Source: Methyloligella halotolerans (lineage in GTDB: Bacteria; Pseudomonadota; Alphaproteobacteria; Rhizobiales; Methyloligellaceae). Taken from it: a stretch of DNA of 64,000 bases. Positions 1-10,267 of this stretch are shown piece by piece (within the stretch, counting starts at the first letter, position 1; each line of letters starts with the position of its first letter). The position numbers were made by a program, and so were the translations under genes. Below the pieces are notes generated by a model, which worked only from the letters and a program-made list of their open reading frames with translations, searched no databases and was not told where the DNA came from. The DNA lies in assembly GCF_001708935.1 (NCBI RefSeq), contig NZ_MASI01000001.1, forward strand, positions 831,240 through 895,239. Direction: 5' to 3'.

Positions 1-840
1 GGCGAAGACGCTGCCATGGAGAGTCTTGAGGCGCTCGGCATGCTCGATCGGCGTCGACAGCGAGCGGGCGATATCCGTGGTCATGCCGTAGCCGCCCATG
101 GCGATGGCATCGACATGGACGAGGTGGTCGTCGGCGAAGACCGACAGGGTCGTGGTGCCGGCGCCGAGGTCGAGGCAGGCGACGCCGAGCTTCGCTTCGT
201 CATGGGTGATCACGGAGAGCGCGCTGGCGTAGGGAGCGGCGACAAGAGCGGCGATGTTGAGGTGGCAGCGTTCCACACAGAGCATGAGGTTGCGCATGGC
301 CACGTCGTCTGCGGTGACGGTGTGGATATCGATCTTGAGGCGCTCGCCGCACATGCCGACCGGATCGTGGATGCCGGCGTTGTCGTCGAGCCCGTAGCTG
401 GTCGGCAGGCCGTGCAGAACGGTGCGGCCATCGCGGCCGGCGTACTGCCGGGCACCGGCCAGAATGCGCATGATGTCGTCTTCGCGAACCACGCCGTTGG
501 GCAGCGCGACGGAAGCGGAGAAGCTGTCGCTCTTCAGGCGGCCGCAGGTCACGGCGATGTGGACGTCCTCGACGGTGACGCCGGCCATGCGCTCAGCCTC
601 GTCGACGGCGGAGCGGATGCAGTGCTCGGCGCTGTCGAGATGGACGATCAGGCCGCCCTTCAAACCTTCGGCGCGATGATGCCCGTAGCCCAGCAGCTCG
701 AACTGCATGGGCTCGTTGGTCTCCAGCCAATCGGGGGCGGGCTTCGCCTTGGCGATCAGACACGCGATCTTGCTCGTGCCCAAATCGAGCACGGTCACGA
801 TGCGCGGTCGCCTTCCCCTATTTATGATTGGATGCCGCAT
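1..840 (-). CDS. ftsA: Cell division protein FtsA (C-terminally truncated by window edge)
   Basis: Actin-like ATPase that tethers FtsZ to the inner membrane and recruits late division proteins. 280 residues are present; the reading frame runs off the window's left edge, so about the last third (including the C-terminal amphipathic helix) is missing. The N-terminus reads MRHPIINRGRRP then IVTVLDLGTSKIACLIAK, the phosphate-1 loop of the actin/FtsA fold. A second nucleotide loop, CLDLGAGTTTLSVF, is seen near residue 215. ATG at 840 has an AGGTAAG-like ribosome site just upstream; a GTG at 798 preceded by AGGGGAAGG is an alternative start. It lies 70 bp downstream of ftsQ, the usual dcw order, and ftsZ would be expected just outside the window. 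Confidence 0.93.
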   Translation of the reverse strand, partial: MRHPIINRGRRPRIVTVLDLGTSKIACLIAKAKPAPDWLETNEPMQFELLGYGHHRAEGLKGGLIVHLDSAEHCIRSAVDEAERMAGVTVEDVHIAVTCGRLKSDSFSASVALPNGVVREDDIMRILAGARQYAGRDGRTVLHGLPTSYGLDDNAGIHDPVGMCGERLKIDIHTVTADDVAMRNLMLCVERCHLNIAALVAAPYASALSVITHDEAKLGVACLDLGAGTTTLSVFADDHLVHVDAIAMGGYGMTTDIARSLSTPIEHAERLKTLHGSVFA

Positions 841-910
841 CCAAGTCTTACCTGATCCAAAATGGCCCGATCGCGATCAGGCCGTTCCCATTGCTTCAAT
901 CGATGTCGCG

Positions 911-1921
911 TTACGTGCTTCCCTTCGGCGGCGCTGCGATCGTGCTCGCCGTCGGCAGTTCGGAGCCCTGGCCGGGTGGCCCGCCGGCCGGACTCCGAGG
1001 TGTTTCGTGGAGGCGGACCGTCACCCGGTCCGCCAAGCGGAGATCGACGCTGGCGATGTCGCGGTTCAGGATGCCGCGCCGGTCGTCCAGGTCGGTGAGG
1101 GCCGTGAGCGCCTGGCCGATATTGTCGTCCGGCAGCATCACATCGAGCCCCGAGAGGAGCTTAAGATTCCAGCGGCGATCGCCAACGCGAATGGCCGCGA
1201 GCATCTGGTCTTCGAGGTTGGAGAACATGGCGAGGGTCGCCAGCAGCTCCGAGGCGTTCTTGGCCGCCCCCTCGCCCACCACGATGGGAAGGCTCGGATA
1301 GGCGTCGGGGATCGCCGGGGCCAGCACGGCGCCGTCGGCATCCACCACGTAGGTCTTGCCCTTGTTCTGCCAGATGGCGAAGGGCGTGCGCTCCTCGATC
1401 ACGACCTTCAGGGTCGAGGGCAGCAGCCGCATGACCTGGGCATGCTTCACCCACGGCACCTGCTCCAGCCGCTCCTTGGCGGCGGCGGTGTCGAAGCCGA
1501 GGAGGATGGTGTTGGAGTTCGCCCCGAGGGCGCCGGCGATCTCGGCATCGGAAGCATGCTGCTGGCCTTCGAGCACGATGCGCTGTGCGCCCAGCCCTGC
1601 CGCGACGGCCATGGCGCCGACACCGTTCTCGGCCTGCTCATAGAGCTTCTGGACCTGGCCGCCGGACCACAGGCCGTAGGTCGCGCTGAGCCCGACGAAG
1701 ACGAGAGCGAAGAGACGCCACGGGCGCTGCCTGCGGCTCGACGCCAGCTCGATGCGGCGCAGCCGGCGCGACGCGACCCGGCGCACCTCGCGTGAATTCG
1801 GAACCTTGATGGTGGTGAGGCTACGGCCGCGCGGAGGCACGATCGCCCGCTGAAATAGCGGGTCGGCCTTGGTCTCGCCTTGCTGTCTCGGCCGCAGGGG
1901 CCAGAAGTTCAGCGATTGCAC
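911..1921 (-). CDS. ftsQ: Cell division protein FtsQ
   Basis: Bitopic divisome protein linking early and late division proteins. The 336 residues show a basic cytoplasmic N-terminus (about 1-70), one membrane segment (around PWRLFALVFVGLSATYGLW), then a periplasmic POTRA domain beginning at IVLEGQQHASDAEIAGALG and the beta domain (RLLPSTLKVVIEERTPFAIW). The start is a GTG preceded at 6 nt by GGAGGA. That ribosome site lies inside the end of ddl, and the genes overlap by 13 nt, indicating translational coupling. The long basic N-terminal tail is common in alphaproteobacterial FtsQ. Confidence 0.93.
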   Translation of the reverse strand: MQSLNFWPLRPRQQGETKADPLFQRAIVPPRGRSLTTIKVPNSREVRRVASRRLRRIELASSRRQRPWRLFALVFVGLSATYGLWSGGQVQKLYEQAENGVGAMAVAAGLGAQRIVLEGQQHASDAEIAGALGANSNTILLGFDTAAAKERLEQVPWVKHAQVMRLLPSTLKVVIEERTPFAIWQNKGKTYVVDADGAVLAPAIPDAYPSLPIVVGEGAAKNASELLATLAMFSNLEDQMLAAIRVGDRRWNLKLLSGLDVMLPDDNIGQALTALTDLDDRRGILNRDIASVDLRLADRVTVRLHETPRSPAGGPPGQGSELPTASTIAAPPKGST

Positions 1922-2856
1922 GACGCGTCCTCCACGATCCAGCGGACCAGCTCGCCAAAGGAGCGTCCGCTATACGCCGCCAACTCGGGCACGAGCGACG
2001 TGGATGTCATTCCCGGCTGGGTGTTAACTTCTAGGCAGATAAGGCCCCCGGAGCCCCCCGCTGTATCGTCGTAGCGGAAGTCCGAGCGGCTAACCCCTCG
2101 GCAGCCCAGTGCCCGATGAGCCGCTACCGACAGCTTCCGTACCAACTGGTAAACATTTGGTAAAAGTTTAGCGGGCAGGACGTGATCGGAGCCTCCCGCG
2201 GCGTATTTCGCCTCGTAGTCGTAGAAGGCGGATTTCTGCGCCGGACAAATCTCGATGACGTCCAGGGGCTCGTCGCCCATCACGGCGCAGGTGAGCTCCC
2301 GGCCGGGGATGAAACGTTCGATCATCACCTCGTCCCCATGGCCCCAATCGGCGCTGTAAAGCTCCTGGGGCGGATGCTCCTGATCCTCCCGCACGATATA
2401 GACGCCGACGCTGGACCCTTCGGCCACAGGCTTGATGACATAGGGGGGCTTCATGGCGTGGCGCTCAGCCGCCTCCAGACGGGGCAGGACCAGGCTTTCG
2501 GCGACGGGCACGCCGCCGGCCTTCAGGGACGCCTTGGCGCGCTCCTTATGCATGGCAAGGGCCGAGGCGAGCACGCCGGAATGGGTGTAGGGAATCTGCA
2601 AGGTCTCGAGGATGCCTTGCACGCAGCCGTCTTCGCCGAAACGGCCGTGCAGCGCGTTGAAGCAGACATCAGGGGCGGTTTCGACGATGCGGCTTGCGAC
2701 ATCGCGCCCTGCATCGATCTTGGTGACGCGATAGCCCTCTTCCTCAAGGGCGTGAGCGCAGGCTTCGCCGGAACGCAAGGAAATCTCCCGCTCCGCGGAC
2801 ATGCCACCCATCAAAACTGCAACATGGGTTGCGTTATGGGCCCCGCCTTCGCTCAA
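1909..2856 (-). CDS. ddl: D-alanine--D-alanine ligase
   Basis: ATP-grasp enzyme joining two D-alanines for the peptidoglycan pentapeptide, acting in the cytoplasm just before MurF. 315 residues, a typical DdlB length. Visible signatures are VLMGGMSAEREISLRSG at the N-terminus, FNALHGRFGEDGCVQG (substrate loop), YVIKPVAEGSSVGV (ATP-grasp) and LEVNTQPGMTSTSLVPE with the metal-binding E and N near the C-terminus. The likely start is TTG at 2856 with GGGGGA about 8 nt upstream. About 135 bp separates it from murB, the largest gap inside this cluster, so an internal promoter here is possible. Confidence 0.95.
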   Translation of the reverse strand: MSEGGAHNATHVAVLMGGMSAEREISLRSGEACAHALEEEGYRVTKIDAGRDVASRIVETAPDVCFNALHGRFGEDGCVQGILETLQIPYTHSGVLASALAMHKERAKASLKAGGVPVAESLVLPRLEAAERHAMKPPYVIKPVAEGSSVGVYIVREDQEHPPQELYSADWGHGDEVMIERFIPGRELTCAVMGDEPLDVIEICPAQKSAFYDYEAKYAAGGSDHVLPAKLLPNVYQLVRKLSVAAHRALGCRGVSRSDFRYDDTAGGSGGLICLEVNTQPGMTSTSLVPELAAYSGRSFGELVRWIVEDASCNR

Positions 2857-2991
2857 TTGTGGATATCCCCCATCGCCAATTGCTTATCGATGCCGAATCA
2901 ATAAGCGAATCACCTCCCCCTCCGGTCTACGCCAGAGGCGGGAATCTGACAACGGATTCGGTGACTTAAGAGGCAGAAACGGGCGAAATTT

Positions 2992-3921
2992 TTATCCGCG
3001 AGTCCCGAGGCGCTTGATCTCCCAATCAAGATCGACCCCGCTCGACTCCTTCACCCGGGCGCGGACCGTCTCCCCCAGGGTTTCCAGATCGTCGGCGGTG
3101 GCGCCGCCTTCGTTGATCAGGAAGTTGCAATGGAGCTCGGAGACCTTGGCGTTGCCCACTTCCAGACCACGGCAGCCGGCAGCATCGATGAGCTGCCAGG
3201 ATTTGTGGCCGGCAGGGTTCTTGAAGGTGCTTCCGCCGGTGCGGCTCTTGATGGGCTGCACCTCCTCCCGGTAGTTGGCGATCTCGTTCATCTCGGCCAG
3301 GATTTCGGCCTGATCGCCGGGGCGGCCCTGGAACAGGCCTTCGGAGAAGATGAGATCCTCCGGCGCACCGCAATGGCGGTAGGTGTAGTCAAGCTCGGCG
3401 ACGGACAGAACGTGGATTTCGCCGTTCCTGTCGACGGCCCTGGCTTCGACCAGCACGTCCTTGGTCTCGGTGCCATGGGCGCCAGCGTTCATGCGAAGCG
3501 CGCCGCCTACGGAGCCCGGGATGCCCCGGTAGAAGGAGAGGCCCGCGATACTGGCGTCCGCCGCGGCGCGGGCGAGCTTCACGTCCGGCACCGCCGTGCC
3601 GGCACGCAGGCGGTCGGCGCCCTGCAGCTCGATCTGGCCAAAGCCCTTGCCCAGGCGGATGACGATACCCCGGATGCCGCCGTCGCGGACCAGGAGGTTC
3701 GAGCCGAGCCCCACCATGGTGACGGGCACGTCCGCCGGCAGGCGCTTCAGGAAGTAGGCGAGGTCGGCCTCGTCGGCCGGCGTGAAGAGCACCTCCGCCG
3801 GTCCCCCGACGCGGAACCAGGTCAGCTCTGCAAGGCTCGCTTCCGGTATCAAACGGCCGCGCAGCTCGGGCATGGACTGGGCGATCTCGGCGGCGAGACC
3901 GCCGGTAACTGTCTCACTCAC
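2992..3921 (-). CDS. murB: UDP-N-acetylmuramate dehydrogenase MurB
   Basis: FAD enzyme that reduces UDP-GlcNAc-enolpyruvate to UDP-MurNAc with NADPH. 309 residues from the GTG at 3921. I chose this start because GGAGGA sits 5 nt upstream and the GTG overlaps the murC stop (GTGA); a longer in-frame start would lie deep within murC. Key motifs are [29 protein letters not shown] (FAD), [41 protein letters not shown] and [13 protein letters not shown] (catalytic Glu). The SFYRGIPG and STFKNP spacing indicates the type II/alpha form. Confidence 0.95.
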   Translation of the reverse strand: MSETVTGGLAAEIAQSMPELRGRLIPEASLAELTWFRVGGPAEVLFTPADEADLAYFLKRLPADVPVTMVGLGSNLLVRDGGIRGIVIRLGKGFGQIELQGADRLRAGTAVPDVKLARAAADASIAGLSFYRGIPGSVGGALRMNAGAHGTETKDVLVEARAVDRNGEIHVLSVAELDYTYRHCGAPEDLIFSEGLFQGRPGDQAEILAEMNEIANYREEVQPIKSRTGGSTFKNPAGHKSWQLIDAAGCRGLEVGNAKVSELHCNFLINEGGATADDLETLGETVRARVKESSGVDLDWEIKRLGTRG

Positions 3922-5360
3922 GGCTTTCCTCCGGCCCCGCCCTCTCGCTCGGCAAGCCGCCGGGGCAGGTTCGCCATCCATTCGGAGATGGTGCCGGCGC
4001 CGAGCCCCACGACCATGTCCCCCGGCTCGACCTCATTGGCGATGGTGGCGGCCAAGCTCTCTTCGTCATCCACGGGGATGACATGGGCATGGCCATGCCG
4101 GCGCAGGCTCGCCACGAACTCGTCGCGGTCGATGCCCGGGATGGGCGCTTCGCCTGCGGAATAGACCGGTGTCACGATCGCCGTATGAGCATCATCCAGG
4201 CAGGCGGAGAACTCGTTGAACAGGTTCTGGAGGCGTGTGTAGCGGTGGGGCTGCATGATGCCGATGACGCGGCCGGCATCGGCGGAGCGGGCGGCCCGCA
4301 GCACGGCGGCGATCTCCACCGGGTGGTGAGCGTAGTCGTCGTAGAAATGGACGCCGTTCCACTCGCCGACCAGAGAGAAGCGGCGCTTCACGCCGGAGAA
4401 GGCGCCCAGGCTGTCGCGGATCTGGGCTTCGCTGAGGCCGGTCTCGATGCCGACACCGATCGCGGCCAGGGCGTTCAGGGCGTTGTAATGGCCCAGCGCC
4501 GGCAGGGTCACGTCGGGATAGCGGTTCGGCCCGCCGCGCACCTCGCGCCCCAGCTCCACGTCGAAGACCATGGAACGACCTTCCGTGCGCAGATTGGTCA
4601 TGCGGATATCGGAATCGCGCGAGACGCCGTAGGTCAGCACGCGGCGCCCGTTGGCCGCGCCGCCGAGGCGGGCGAGCATGGCGCGGACCACGGGATGGTC
4701 GATGCCCGCCACGACGAGACCGTAGAACGGGATGGCATCGATGAATTGCTCGAAGGCGCCGTGGAGACGGTCCGTGGTCTCCCAATAATCCATATGCTCC
4801 GGATCGATATTGGTGACGACGCCGATCTGGGTCGGCAGCTTGACGAAGGTGCCGTCGGATTCGTCGGCCTCGACGACCATCCACTCGCCCTCGCCGATCC
4901 GCGCATTGGTGCCCCAGTCGTTGATGATACCGCCGGCTATCACGGTGGGGTCGAGACCGCCGTCGTTCAGGAGATCGGCGATCATCGCGGTGGTGGTTGT
5001 CTTGCCGTGGCTGCCGGTGACGGAGACGGTGGCGCGGTCGCGCATCAGCTCGGCCAGCATCTCGGCACGGCGGATGATCGGGATGCCCTGCTCCCGCGCC
5101 GCCTCGAATTCCGGGTTTCCCGGCTTCACGGCGCTGGAGATCACGAGATAGCCGATGCCCTTCACGTTCTCCGGATCGTGGCCGATCAGACAACGGATGT
5201 TCTTCTGCCGCAGCCGCTCCAGATTGCCGCTGTCCTTCAGATCGCTGCCCTGGACGCGATAGCCGCGGGTGTGCATCACCTCGGCGATGGCGCTCATGCC
5301 GATGCCGCCGATGCCGACAATGTGGAAGAGGCCGGTCTTCTCCGGAGGAGGCAGGCGCAT
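3918..5360 (-). CDS. murC: UDP-N-acetylmuramate--L-alanine ligase MurC
   Basis: Adds L-Ala to UDP-MurNAc, the first amino acid step of the peptidoglycan stem peptide. 480 residues. The N-terminal Rossmann domain has [17 protein letters not shown] (about 13-29), the ATP P-loop is [11 protein letters not shown] (about 114-124), and the Mur ligase motif [28 protein letters not shown] follows. The [18 protein letters not shown] segment belongs to the C-terminal domain. It overlaps murB by 4 nt and is 51 bp downstream of murG. Confidence 0.96.
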   Translation of the reverse strand: MRLPPPEKTGLFHIVGIGGIGMSAIAEVMHTRGYRVQGSDLKDSGNLERLRQKNIRCLIGHDPENVKGIGYLVISSAVKPGNPEFEAAREQGIPIIRRAEMLAELMRDRATVSVTGSHGKTTTTAMIADLLNDGGLDPTVIAGGIINDWGTNARIGEGEWMVVEADESDGTFVKLPTQIGVVTNIDPEHMDYWETTDRLHGAFEQFIDAIPFYGLVVAGIDHPVVRAMLARLGGAANGRRVLTYGVSRDSDIRMTNLRTEGRSMVFDVELGREVRGGPNRYPDVTLPALGHYNALNALAAIGVGIETGLSEAQIRDSLGAFSGVKRRFSLVGEWNGVHFYDDYAHHPVEIAAVLRAARSADAGRVIGIMQPHRYTRLQNLFNEFSACLDDAHTAIVTPVYSAGEAPIPGIDRDEFVASLRRHGHAHVIPVDDEESLAATIANEVEPGDMVVGLGAGTISEWMANLPRRLAEREGGAGGKP

Positions 5361-5411
5361 GGCGTTAGACGTGTCCCTTCGTTCGGATGAAGCGCATCAG
5401 CACTCGACGGC

Positions 5412-6560
5412 TCAAGCGCTCGCGTGGCTTTCGGCGGCGGCGAGCGCCTCGGCGAAATCGGCAAGCCGGGCGACCGCATCCACCGTCGCCGCTTCATGGG
5501 CCTTTGCGGCGGCCGCCGCGAGGCGGTCCGGATCGTCGAACAGGCTCTTCAGCTCCGCCGCCAGACGCTCCGGCGTCAGCTCGCTTTGAGGCAAACACCA
5601 GCCACCGCCTTTTTCGGCGAGCCGAGTAGCATTCTCAAGCTGATCGTTGTCAAGAGCATGGGGCAGCGGCACGAAGATCGCGGGCCGGCCGATGGCCATC
5701 ATCTCGTTCACGGTTGAGGCGCCCGACCGGGAGCAGATCAGATGGGCGTTGGCGATACGCTCGGGCAGATCCCGGAAGAACGGTGCGAGATGGGCGGCGA
5801 TGCCGGCCTCCTCGTAGGCCGCTCGCGTGGCATCGAGATCCTCCTCCCGGGTCTGCTGCACGATGGTGAGCCGATCGCGCATGGCGTCGGGCAGAAGCGG
5901 CAGCGCGGCCGGAAAGACCTCCGAGAAGAAATGGGCGCCCTGGCTTCCGCCGAAGATGAGCAGGAGCAGCCTGCCGTCCGCGGTCGGCGGGTCGTAGGGC
6001 TGATCGCGATAGGCGAGGACGGCGCTGCGGACCGGTGTTCCCGTCACGGTGGACTTGGCGACAGCGTCCTCGCTCATCTTCTTGGTGGGCGAGACGGTGA
6101 GCGCCACCCTGCTCGTGATCTTGGAGAGCAGCCGGTTGGCGCGCCCCATGACGGCGTTCTGCTCGTGCACCGCTGTCGGGATGCCGAGGGTCCGCGCGGC
6201 GATGACCGGCGGCAATGTCGGATAGCCGCCGAAGCCGATGACGGCGCGGGGCTTCACCCGCCGGAGCATGGCGAGGCCGCCGACATAGCCCATGCCGAGG
6301 GTGGCGAAAGTCTTGGCGAGGCTGAAGGGATTGCGGCCTCTCACGGTCGCCGACGGCAGCTGATGGATGGCGCGGGCGGGAAAATCGATCGCGTATTTCT
6401 CGGTGCGCAGATCGGTGGCGAGCTCGACAGGGTAGCCGCGGGTTTTCAGTTCCTCGGCCAAGGCGGCGGCGGGGAAGAGATGACCGCCGGTGCCGCCGGC
6501 CGCCAGGAGGAACGGCCGGTCGTCATGAAGCTTGTCTTCCGTGTCGGGCGCGCCGGTCAC
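5412..6560 (-). CDS. murG: UDP-GlcNAc--lipid I GlcNAc transferase MurG
   Basis: Peripheral membrane GT28 glycosyltransferase that makes lipid II from lipid I. 382 residues. The N-terminal lipid-I domain carries the glycine-rich loop LAAGGTGGHLFPAAALAE (about 19-36) and the second loop GYVGGLAMLR. The C-terminal UDP-GlcNAc domain has LLIFGGSQGAHFF, ICRSGASTVNEM-like CSRSGASTVNEMMAIGRP, and PLPHALDNDQLENA. The ATG overlaps the ftsW stop by 4 nt. The tail after residue 340 is Ala-rich and slightly extended. Confidence 0.96.
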   Translation of the reverse strand: MTGAPDTEDKLHDDRPFLLAAGGTGGHLFPAAALAEELKTRGYPVELATDLRTEKYAIDFPARAIHQLPSATVRGRNPFSLAKTFATLGMGYVGGLAMLRRVKPRAVIGFGGYPTLPPVIAARTLGIPTAVHEQNAVMGRANRLLSKITSRVALTVSPTKKMSEDAVAKSTVTGTPVRSAVLAYRDQPYDPPTADGRLLLLIFGGSQGAHFFSEVFPAALPLLPDAMRDRLTIVQQTREEDLDATRAAYEEAGIAAHLAPFFRDLPERIANAHLICSRSGASTVNEMMAIGRPAIFVPLPHALDNDQLENATRLAEKGGGWCLPQSELTPERLAAELKSLFDDPDRLAAAAAKAHEAATVDAVARLADFAEALAAAESHASA

Positions 6561-7732
6561 GCCGCCTGCTCCCGCACATCGTTCTCTTGCTGCTCGTGGC
6601 TCCGGTCCCGGGCGGGGCGCTGGGCGGCCTTCGGGCGCTTGCGGGTGAGGCCCAGAATGAAGCCCGCCGTGAGACCCATGGAAAGCATCGAGGTGCCGCC
6701 ATGGGAGATAAACGGCAGGGTCATGCCTTTGGCCGGCAGGAGGCCCACATTCACCGACAGGTTGATGAGGGTCTGGAAGCCGAACAACATCACGAGGCCG
6801 GCGATGGCGAGGCGAATGAAGCCGTCAGGCTCGTTGGCCGCCTTGGCGAAGCCGCGCATCACGATGAAGGCGAACATGGCCACAAGCACCATGCAGGCGA
6901 CGATGCCGTATTCCTCCGCCGCAACGGCGAAGATGAAGTCGGTATGGGCATCGGGCAGCACGGTCTTGATGGTGCCCTCCCCCGGTCCGCGGCCGAACCA
7001 GCCGCCCTGCAGGAAGGATTCGATGGCGCGGTCGGTCTGATAGGTGTCGCCCGATTGCGGATCGAGAAAGCGGTCGATGCGCGATGCCACGTGAGGCACC
7101 AGGAAATAGCTCGCCGTGAGGCCGGCGATGGCGACGATGCCGAGGGCGGCGATCCAGACGAGATCCATGCCGGCCATGAAGAACAGGCCGCCCCACACGA
7201 GCGTGACGAGGAGCGTCTGGCCGAAGTCGGGCTGCAGCACGAGGAGCGTGGCGAGCAGTATGTAGAAGAACACCGCCAGCTCGATGCCGGGCACGTCGCG
7301 GCGGGTCTGGTGCTCGTGGAACAGCCACGCGACGAGTACAACGAAAGCGGGCTTCACGAACTCCGTCGGCTGGATGGACAGGGATCCGATCTGCAGCCAA
7401 CGCTGGGCGCCCTTGACCTCCGAGCCGACCCAGAGGGTGAGCAGCATCATGACGATGCCGATCAGGAAGATCACGAGGCTGGTGCGCCGGATCATTTTGG
7501 GCGACAGGGTCGAGGCCGCGAACATGACGATGATCGTGGGTGGAATCATCATCGCGTGGCGGCGCACGAAGTAGAACGGCTCCAGATCGTACCGCGCCGC
7601 CATGGGCGGGCTGGCCGCGAAGGAGAGCAGAAGCCCCGCCGCCATCAACAGCAGCATGCCGAAGAACATCAGGCGGTCGACAGTGAACCACCAGTCGCTC
7701 AGCACGCTGCGGTCGGCACGGGCGAGCCTCAT
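6557..7732 (-). CDS. ftsW: SEDS peptidoglycan glycosyltransferase FtsW
   Basis: Septal SEDS-family polymerase that works with FtsI. 391 residues with about ten membrane segments, starting MRLARADRSVLSDWWFTVDRLMFFG. Signatures are GAQRWLQIGSLSIQPTEFVKP (with the catalytic-loop region WLFHEHQ downstream), LQPDFGQT, RGPGEGTIKTVLPDAHTDFIFAVAAEEYG and LPFISHGGTSML. The start was set at the ATG overlapping the murD stop (ATGA). A longer open frame upstream only reads murD out of frame. The C-terminus (RKRPKAAQRPARDRSHEQQ) is a cytoplasmic basic tail. Confidence 0.96.
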   Translation of the reverse strand: MRLARADRSVLSDWWFTVDRLMFFGMLLLMAAGLLLSFAASPPMAARYDLEPFYFVRRHAMMIPPTIIVMFAASTLSPKMIRRTSLVIFLIGIVMMLLTLWVGSEVKGAQRWLQIGSLSIQPTEFVKPAFVVLVAWLFHEHQTRRDVPGIELAVFFYILLATLLVLQPDFGQTLLVTLVWGGLFFMAGMDLVWIAALGIVAIAGLTASYFLVPHVASRIDRFLDPQSGDTYQTDRAIESFLQGGWFGRGPGEGTIKTVLPDAHTDFIFAVAAEEYGIVACMVLVAMFAFIVMRGFAKAANEPDGFIRLAIAGLVMLFGFQTLINLSVNVGLLPAKGMTLPFISHGGTSMLSMGLTAGFILGLTRKRPKAAQRPARDRSHEQQENDVREQAA

Positions 7733-9150
7733 TCGGGGGCGTCTCCATCGGAATCGGCGGGGATGACGTCGTCGATCGCGAGAACGGCGTCGATAAAGGC
7801 CTCGCCGCGCTTCTCGAAATTGTCGAACTGATCGTAGGACGCGCAGGCCGGCGACAGGAGAACCACCGATTCGTGCGGATTTGCGGCGGCGATGGCATCT
7901 TCCGTCGCCTGCTTCAGGGCTTCTTCGAGGGTGCCCGAAATCGTGTGCTCCAGATCGTCGCCGAGCGCCTTGTCGAAGTCCTCGGCAGCCTCGCCGATGA
8001 GATAGGCCTTGTTGATCTTCTCGTAGTAGCGATCCAGCCCCTTCAATCCGCCTTCCTTGGCCCGTCCGCCGACGATCCAATAGATATTGTCGAGGGCGGC
8101 TAGCGCCTTGCCGGCCGCATCGGCGTTGGTCGCCTTGGAATCGTTGATGAAGAGGAGCCGGCCCAGCTTGCCCACGAGCTGCATGCGGTGGGACAGGCCC
8201 GGGAAGGTGCGCAAGCCCAGCTCGACCTCCTGCAAGGTGAGCCCCTGGCTGCGCACGAGCGCGTAGGCCGCGGCAGCGTTCTGCCAATTATGGACGCCGC
8301 GGAGCGCTGATATACCTTCGATGCTGACCTCGTCGCCCCGCTTGTCGTTGCCGATCTCGAAGAGCTCCGCGTCTTCCGCATAGACGCCCTCGGGGACCTC
8401 GTGCTCGGCGCTGATCTGCTTCACGGCGTAGGGCCCGGTCAGGCTCTCGGCAATCTTGCGGGTCTCCGGATCGTCGACGCCGATCACGGCGGTGTCGCCC
8501 TCCCCCATCTTCTCGAAGACCCGCGCCTTGATGGCAGCGTAGTTCTCGAGGCTACCGTGACGGTCGAGATGGTCGGGGGTGATATTGAGGAGCGCCGCTG
8601 CGTTGGGGTGCAGCGAGGGTGTCAGATCGATCTGGAACGACGATAGCTCCAGCACGTAGATCGCATCGTCGGCGAAGGGCTCGAGATCGAGCACCGCCCG
8701 GCCGATATTCCCGCCTTCCTGCACGTTGCGGCCCGACTCCCGCAGGAGATGGGCGGTGAGCGCGGTGGTGGTCGATTTGCCGTTGGTGCCGGTGACGACG
8801 ATGACCTTGGCATTGCTGCCCTCCGCCTCGCGCTGGCGAAAGAAAAGCTCCGTATCGCCGATGATCTCGACCCCGGATTCTTGGGCCTTCTTCACAATCC
8901 AATGGGGCGTGGGATGGGTCAGCGGGATGCCCGGCGATAGGATGAGGGCTGCGAACCGCGACCAGTCGGCGGTCGAGAGATCGCCGGTCTGGACATTCTG
9001 CTCGTCCGCCTTCCAGCGCTTCTCCGGATGATCGTCCCAGGCGAAGACATGGGCTCCGCCCGTGCTCAGGGCCTTGGCGGCGGCAATGCCGCTCACGCCG
9101 AGACCGAAGACCGCGACGTCGCGGCCCGTGAAGATATCGATGGGAATCAT
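7729..9150 (-). CDS. murD: UDP-N-acetylmuramoyl-L-alanine--D-glutamate ligase MurD
   Basis: Adds D-Glu to UDP-MurNAc-L-Ala. 473 residues. It has the N-terminal FGLGVSGIAAAKAL Rossmann loop (about 15-28), P-loop VVTGTNGKSTTT (about 118-129), LELSSFQID and NITPDHLDRHGSLENYAAIK in the central domain, and NDSKATNADAAGKAL in the C-terminal domain. Spacing to mraY upstream is 9 nt, and its stop overlaps the ftsW start. The central domain has a somewhat acidic insertion (PEGVYAEDAELFEIGNDKRGDEV), within family variation. Confidence 0.96.
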   Translation of the reverse strand: MIPIDIFTGRDVAVFGLGVSGIAAAKALSTGGAHVFAWDDHPEKRWKADEQNVQTGDLSTADWSRFAALILSPGIPLTHPTPHWIVKKAQESGVEIIGDTELFFRQREAEGSNAKVIVVTGTNGKSTTTALTAHLLRESGRNVQEGGNIGRAVLDLEPFADDAIYVLELSSFQIDLTPSLHPNAAALLNITPDHLDRHGSLENYAAIKARVFEKMGEGDTAVIGVDDPETRKIAESLTGPYAVKQISAEHEVPEGVYAEDAELFEIGNDKRGDEVSIEGISALRGVHNWQNAAAAYALVRSQGLTLQEVELGLRTFPGLSHRMQLVGKLGRLLFINDSKATNADAAGKALAALDNIYWIVGGRAKEGGLKGLDRYYEKINKAYLIGEAAEDFDKALGDDLEHTISGTLEEALKQATEDAIAAANPHESVVLLSPACASYDQFDNFEKRGEAFIDAVLAIDDVIPADSDGDAPE

Positions 9151-9159
9151 TGTTCGACC

Positions 9160-10245
9160 CTAACGCAATTTGAGCGTCGCGAGACCGGCCATGGCGAGCA
9201 CGACGGCGATAATCCAGAACCGGATCACGATGGTGGATTCCTTCCACCCCTTCTGCTCGAAATGGTGATGGAGGGGGGCCATGCGAAAGACCCGATGGCC
9301 GGTCAATTTGTACGACGTGACCTGAACGATCACCGAAACCGCCTCCAGAACGAATAGCCCGCCGACCACCGCCAGCACGATCTCGTGCTTGATAGCGACC
9401 GCCACCGTGCCGATGGCGCCGCCAAGCGCCAGGGAGCCCGTATCGCCCATGAAGATCTGGGCGGGCGGCGCGTTGAACCATAGGAATCCGAGGCCGGCGC
9501 CTACTAGGGCGCCGCACACCACGGCGAGCTCGCCGCTGCCCTGGACGAAGTGGATTTGCAGATAGTCGGCGAAGACGGCGTTGCCGACGAGGTAGGCGAT
9601 GAAGCCGAAGGTCGCGGATGCGATCATCACCGGCACGATGGCGAGCCCGTCGAGGCCGTCGGTCAGGTTCACGGCATTGCCCGCGCCGACGATGATGAAG
9701 GCGCCGAAGGGTACGTAGAACCAGCCGAGATCGATGGTGACGTCCTTCAGGAAGGGGATGGCCACCTCGTTGGTGAGCGAAGGCGCGGCCAGATAGGAGA
9801 TGGCGCCGGCGGCGAGAAGCGCCGCGATCCCCTCAATCACCAGCTTGATGCGGCCGCGGAAGCCCGCGGTCGTCTGGCGGGTGACCTTCAGGTAGTCGTC
9901 GTAAAGGCCGACGCCGCCATAGACGAGGGTCAGCAGAAGGACGACCCAGACATAGGAATTGGCAAGGTCGCACCACAGCAGAATGGAGGCGGTCGCGCCG
10001 AACAGGATCATCAGGCCGCCCATGGTCGGCGTGCCCTGCTTCTCCAACAGATGAGTGGCCGGACCTTCGGAGCGGATCGGTTGCCCCTTGCCCTGGCGGA
10101 TTCGCAAGGACCGGATGATCGCCGGCCCGAACAGGAAGACGAGCAGAAGCGATGTCAGCATCGCAGCGCCCGTGCGGAAGGTGATGTAACGAAAGACGTT
10201 GAAGATGCTCAGCTCGTCTGAGAGCGCGAACAACCAGGTCAGCAT
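9160..10245 (-). CDS. mraY: Phospho-N-acetylmuramoyl-pentapeptide-transferase MraY
   Basis: Integral membrane enzyme that transfers phospho-MurNAc-pentapeptide to undecaprenyl phosphate, forming lipid I. 361 residues, about ten membrane segments. Signatures are [23 protein letters not shown] (the DD pair that binds Mg), [37 protein letters not shown] and [15 protein letters not shown] (HHH motif). GGGGGATAGAAG precedes the ATG. It sits between murF and murD with short gaps, so almost certainly in one transcript. Confidence 0.97.
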   Translation of the reverse strand: MLTWLFALSDELSIFNVFRYITFRTGAAMLTSLLLVFLFGPAIIRSLRIRQGKGQPIRSEGPATHLLEKQGTPTMGGLMILFGATASILLWCDLANSYVWVVLLLTLVYGGVGLYDDYLKVTRQTTAGFRGRIKLVIEGIAALLAAGAISYLAAPSLTNEVAIPFLKDVTIDLGWFYVPFGAFIIVGAGNAVNLTDGLDGLAIVPVMIASATFGFIAYLVGNAVFADYLQIHFVQGSGELAVVCGALVGAGLGFLWFNAPPAQIFMGDTGSLALGGAIGTVAVAIKHEIVLAVVGGLFVLEAVSVIVQVTSYKLTGHRVFRMAPLHHHFEQKGWKESTIVIRFWIIAVVLAMAGLATLKLR

Positions 10246-10267
10246 CTTCTATCCCCCCATCGGCGCG

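Noticed and set aside
911..1795. Plus-strand frames opposite ftsQ
   Set aside because: They lack any recognisable family signature, while ftsQ on the minus strand has membrane and POTRA features and coupling to ddl.
4083..5390. 435-codon plus-strand open frame opposite murC
   Set aside because: Antisense shadow of murC; composition is typical of reversed GC-rich codons and no motif is present.
6557..8287. Long form of ftsW extending into murD
   Set aside because: The extra 185 residues read murD out of frame; the ATGA overlap start at 7732 gives the expected N-terminus.
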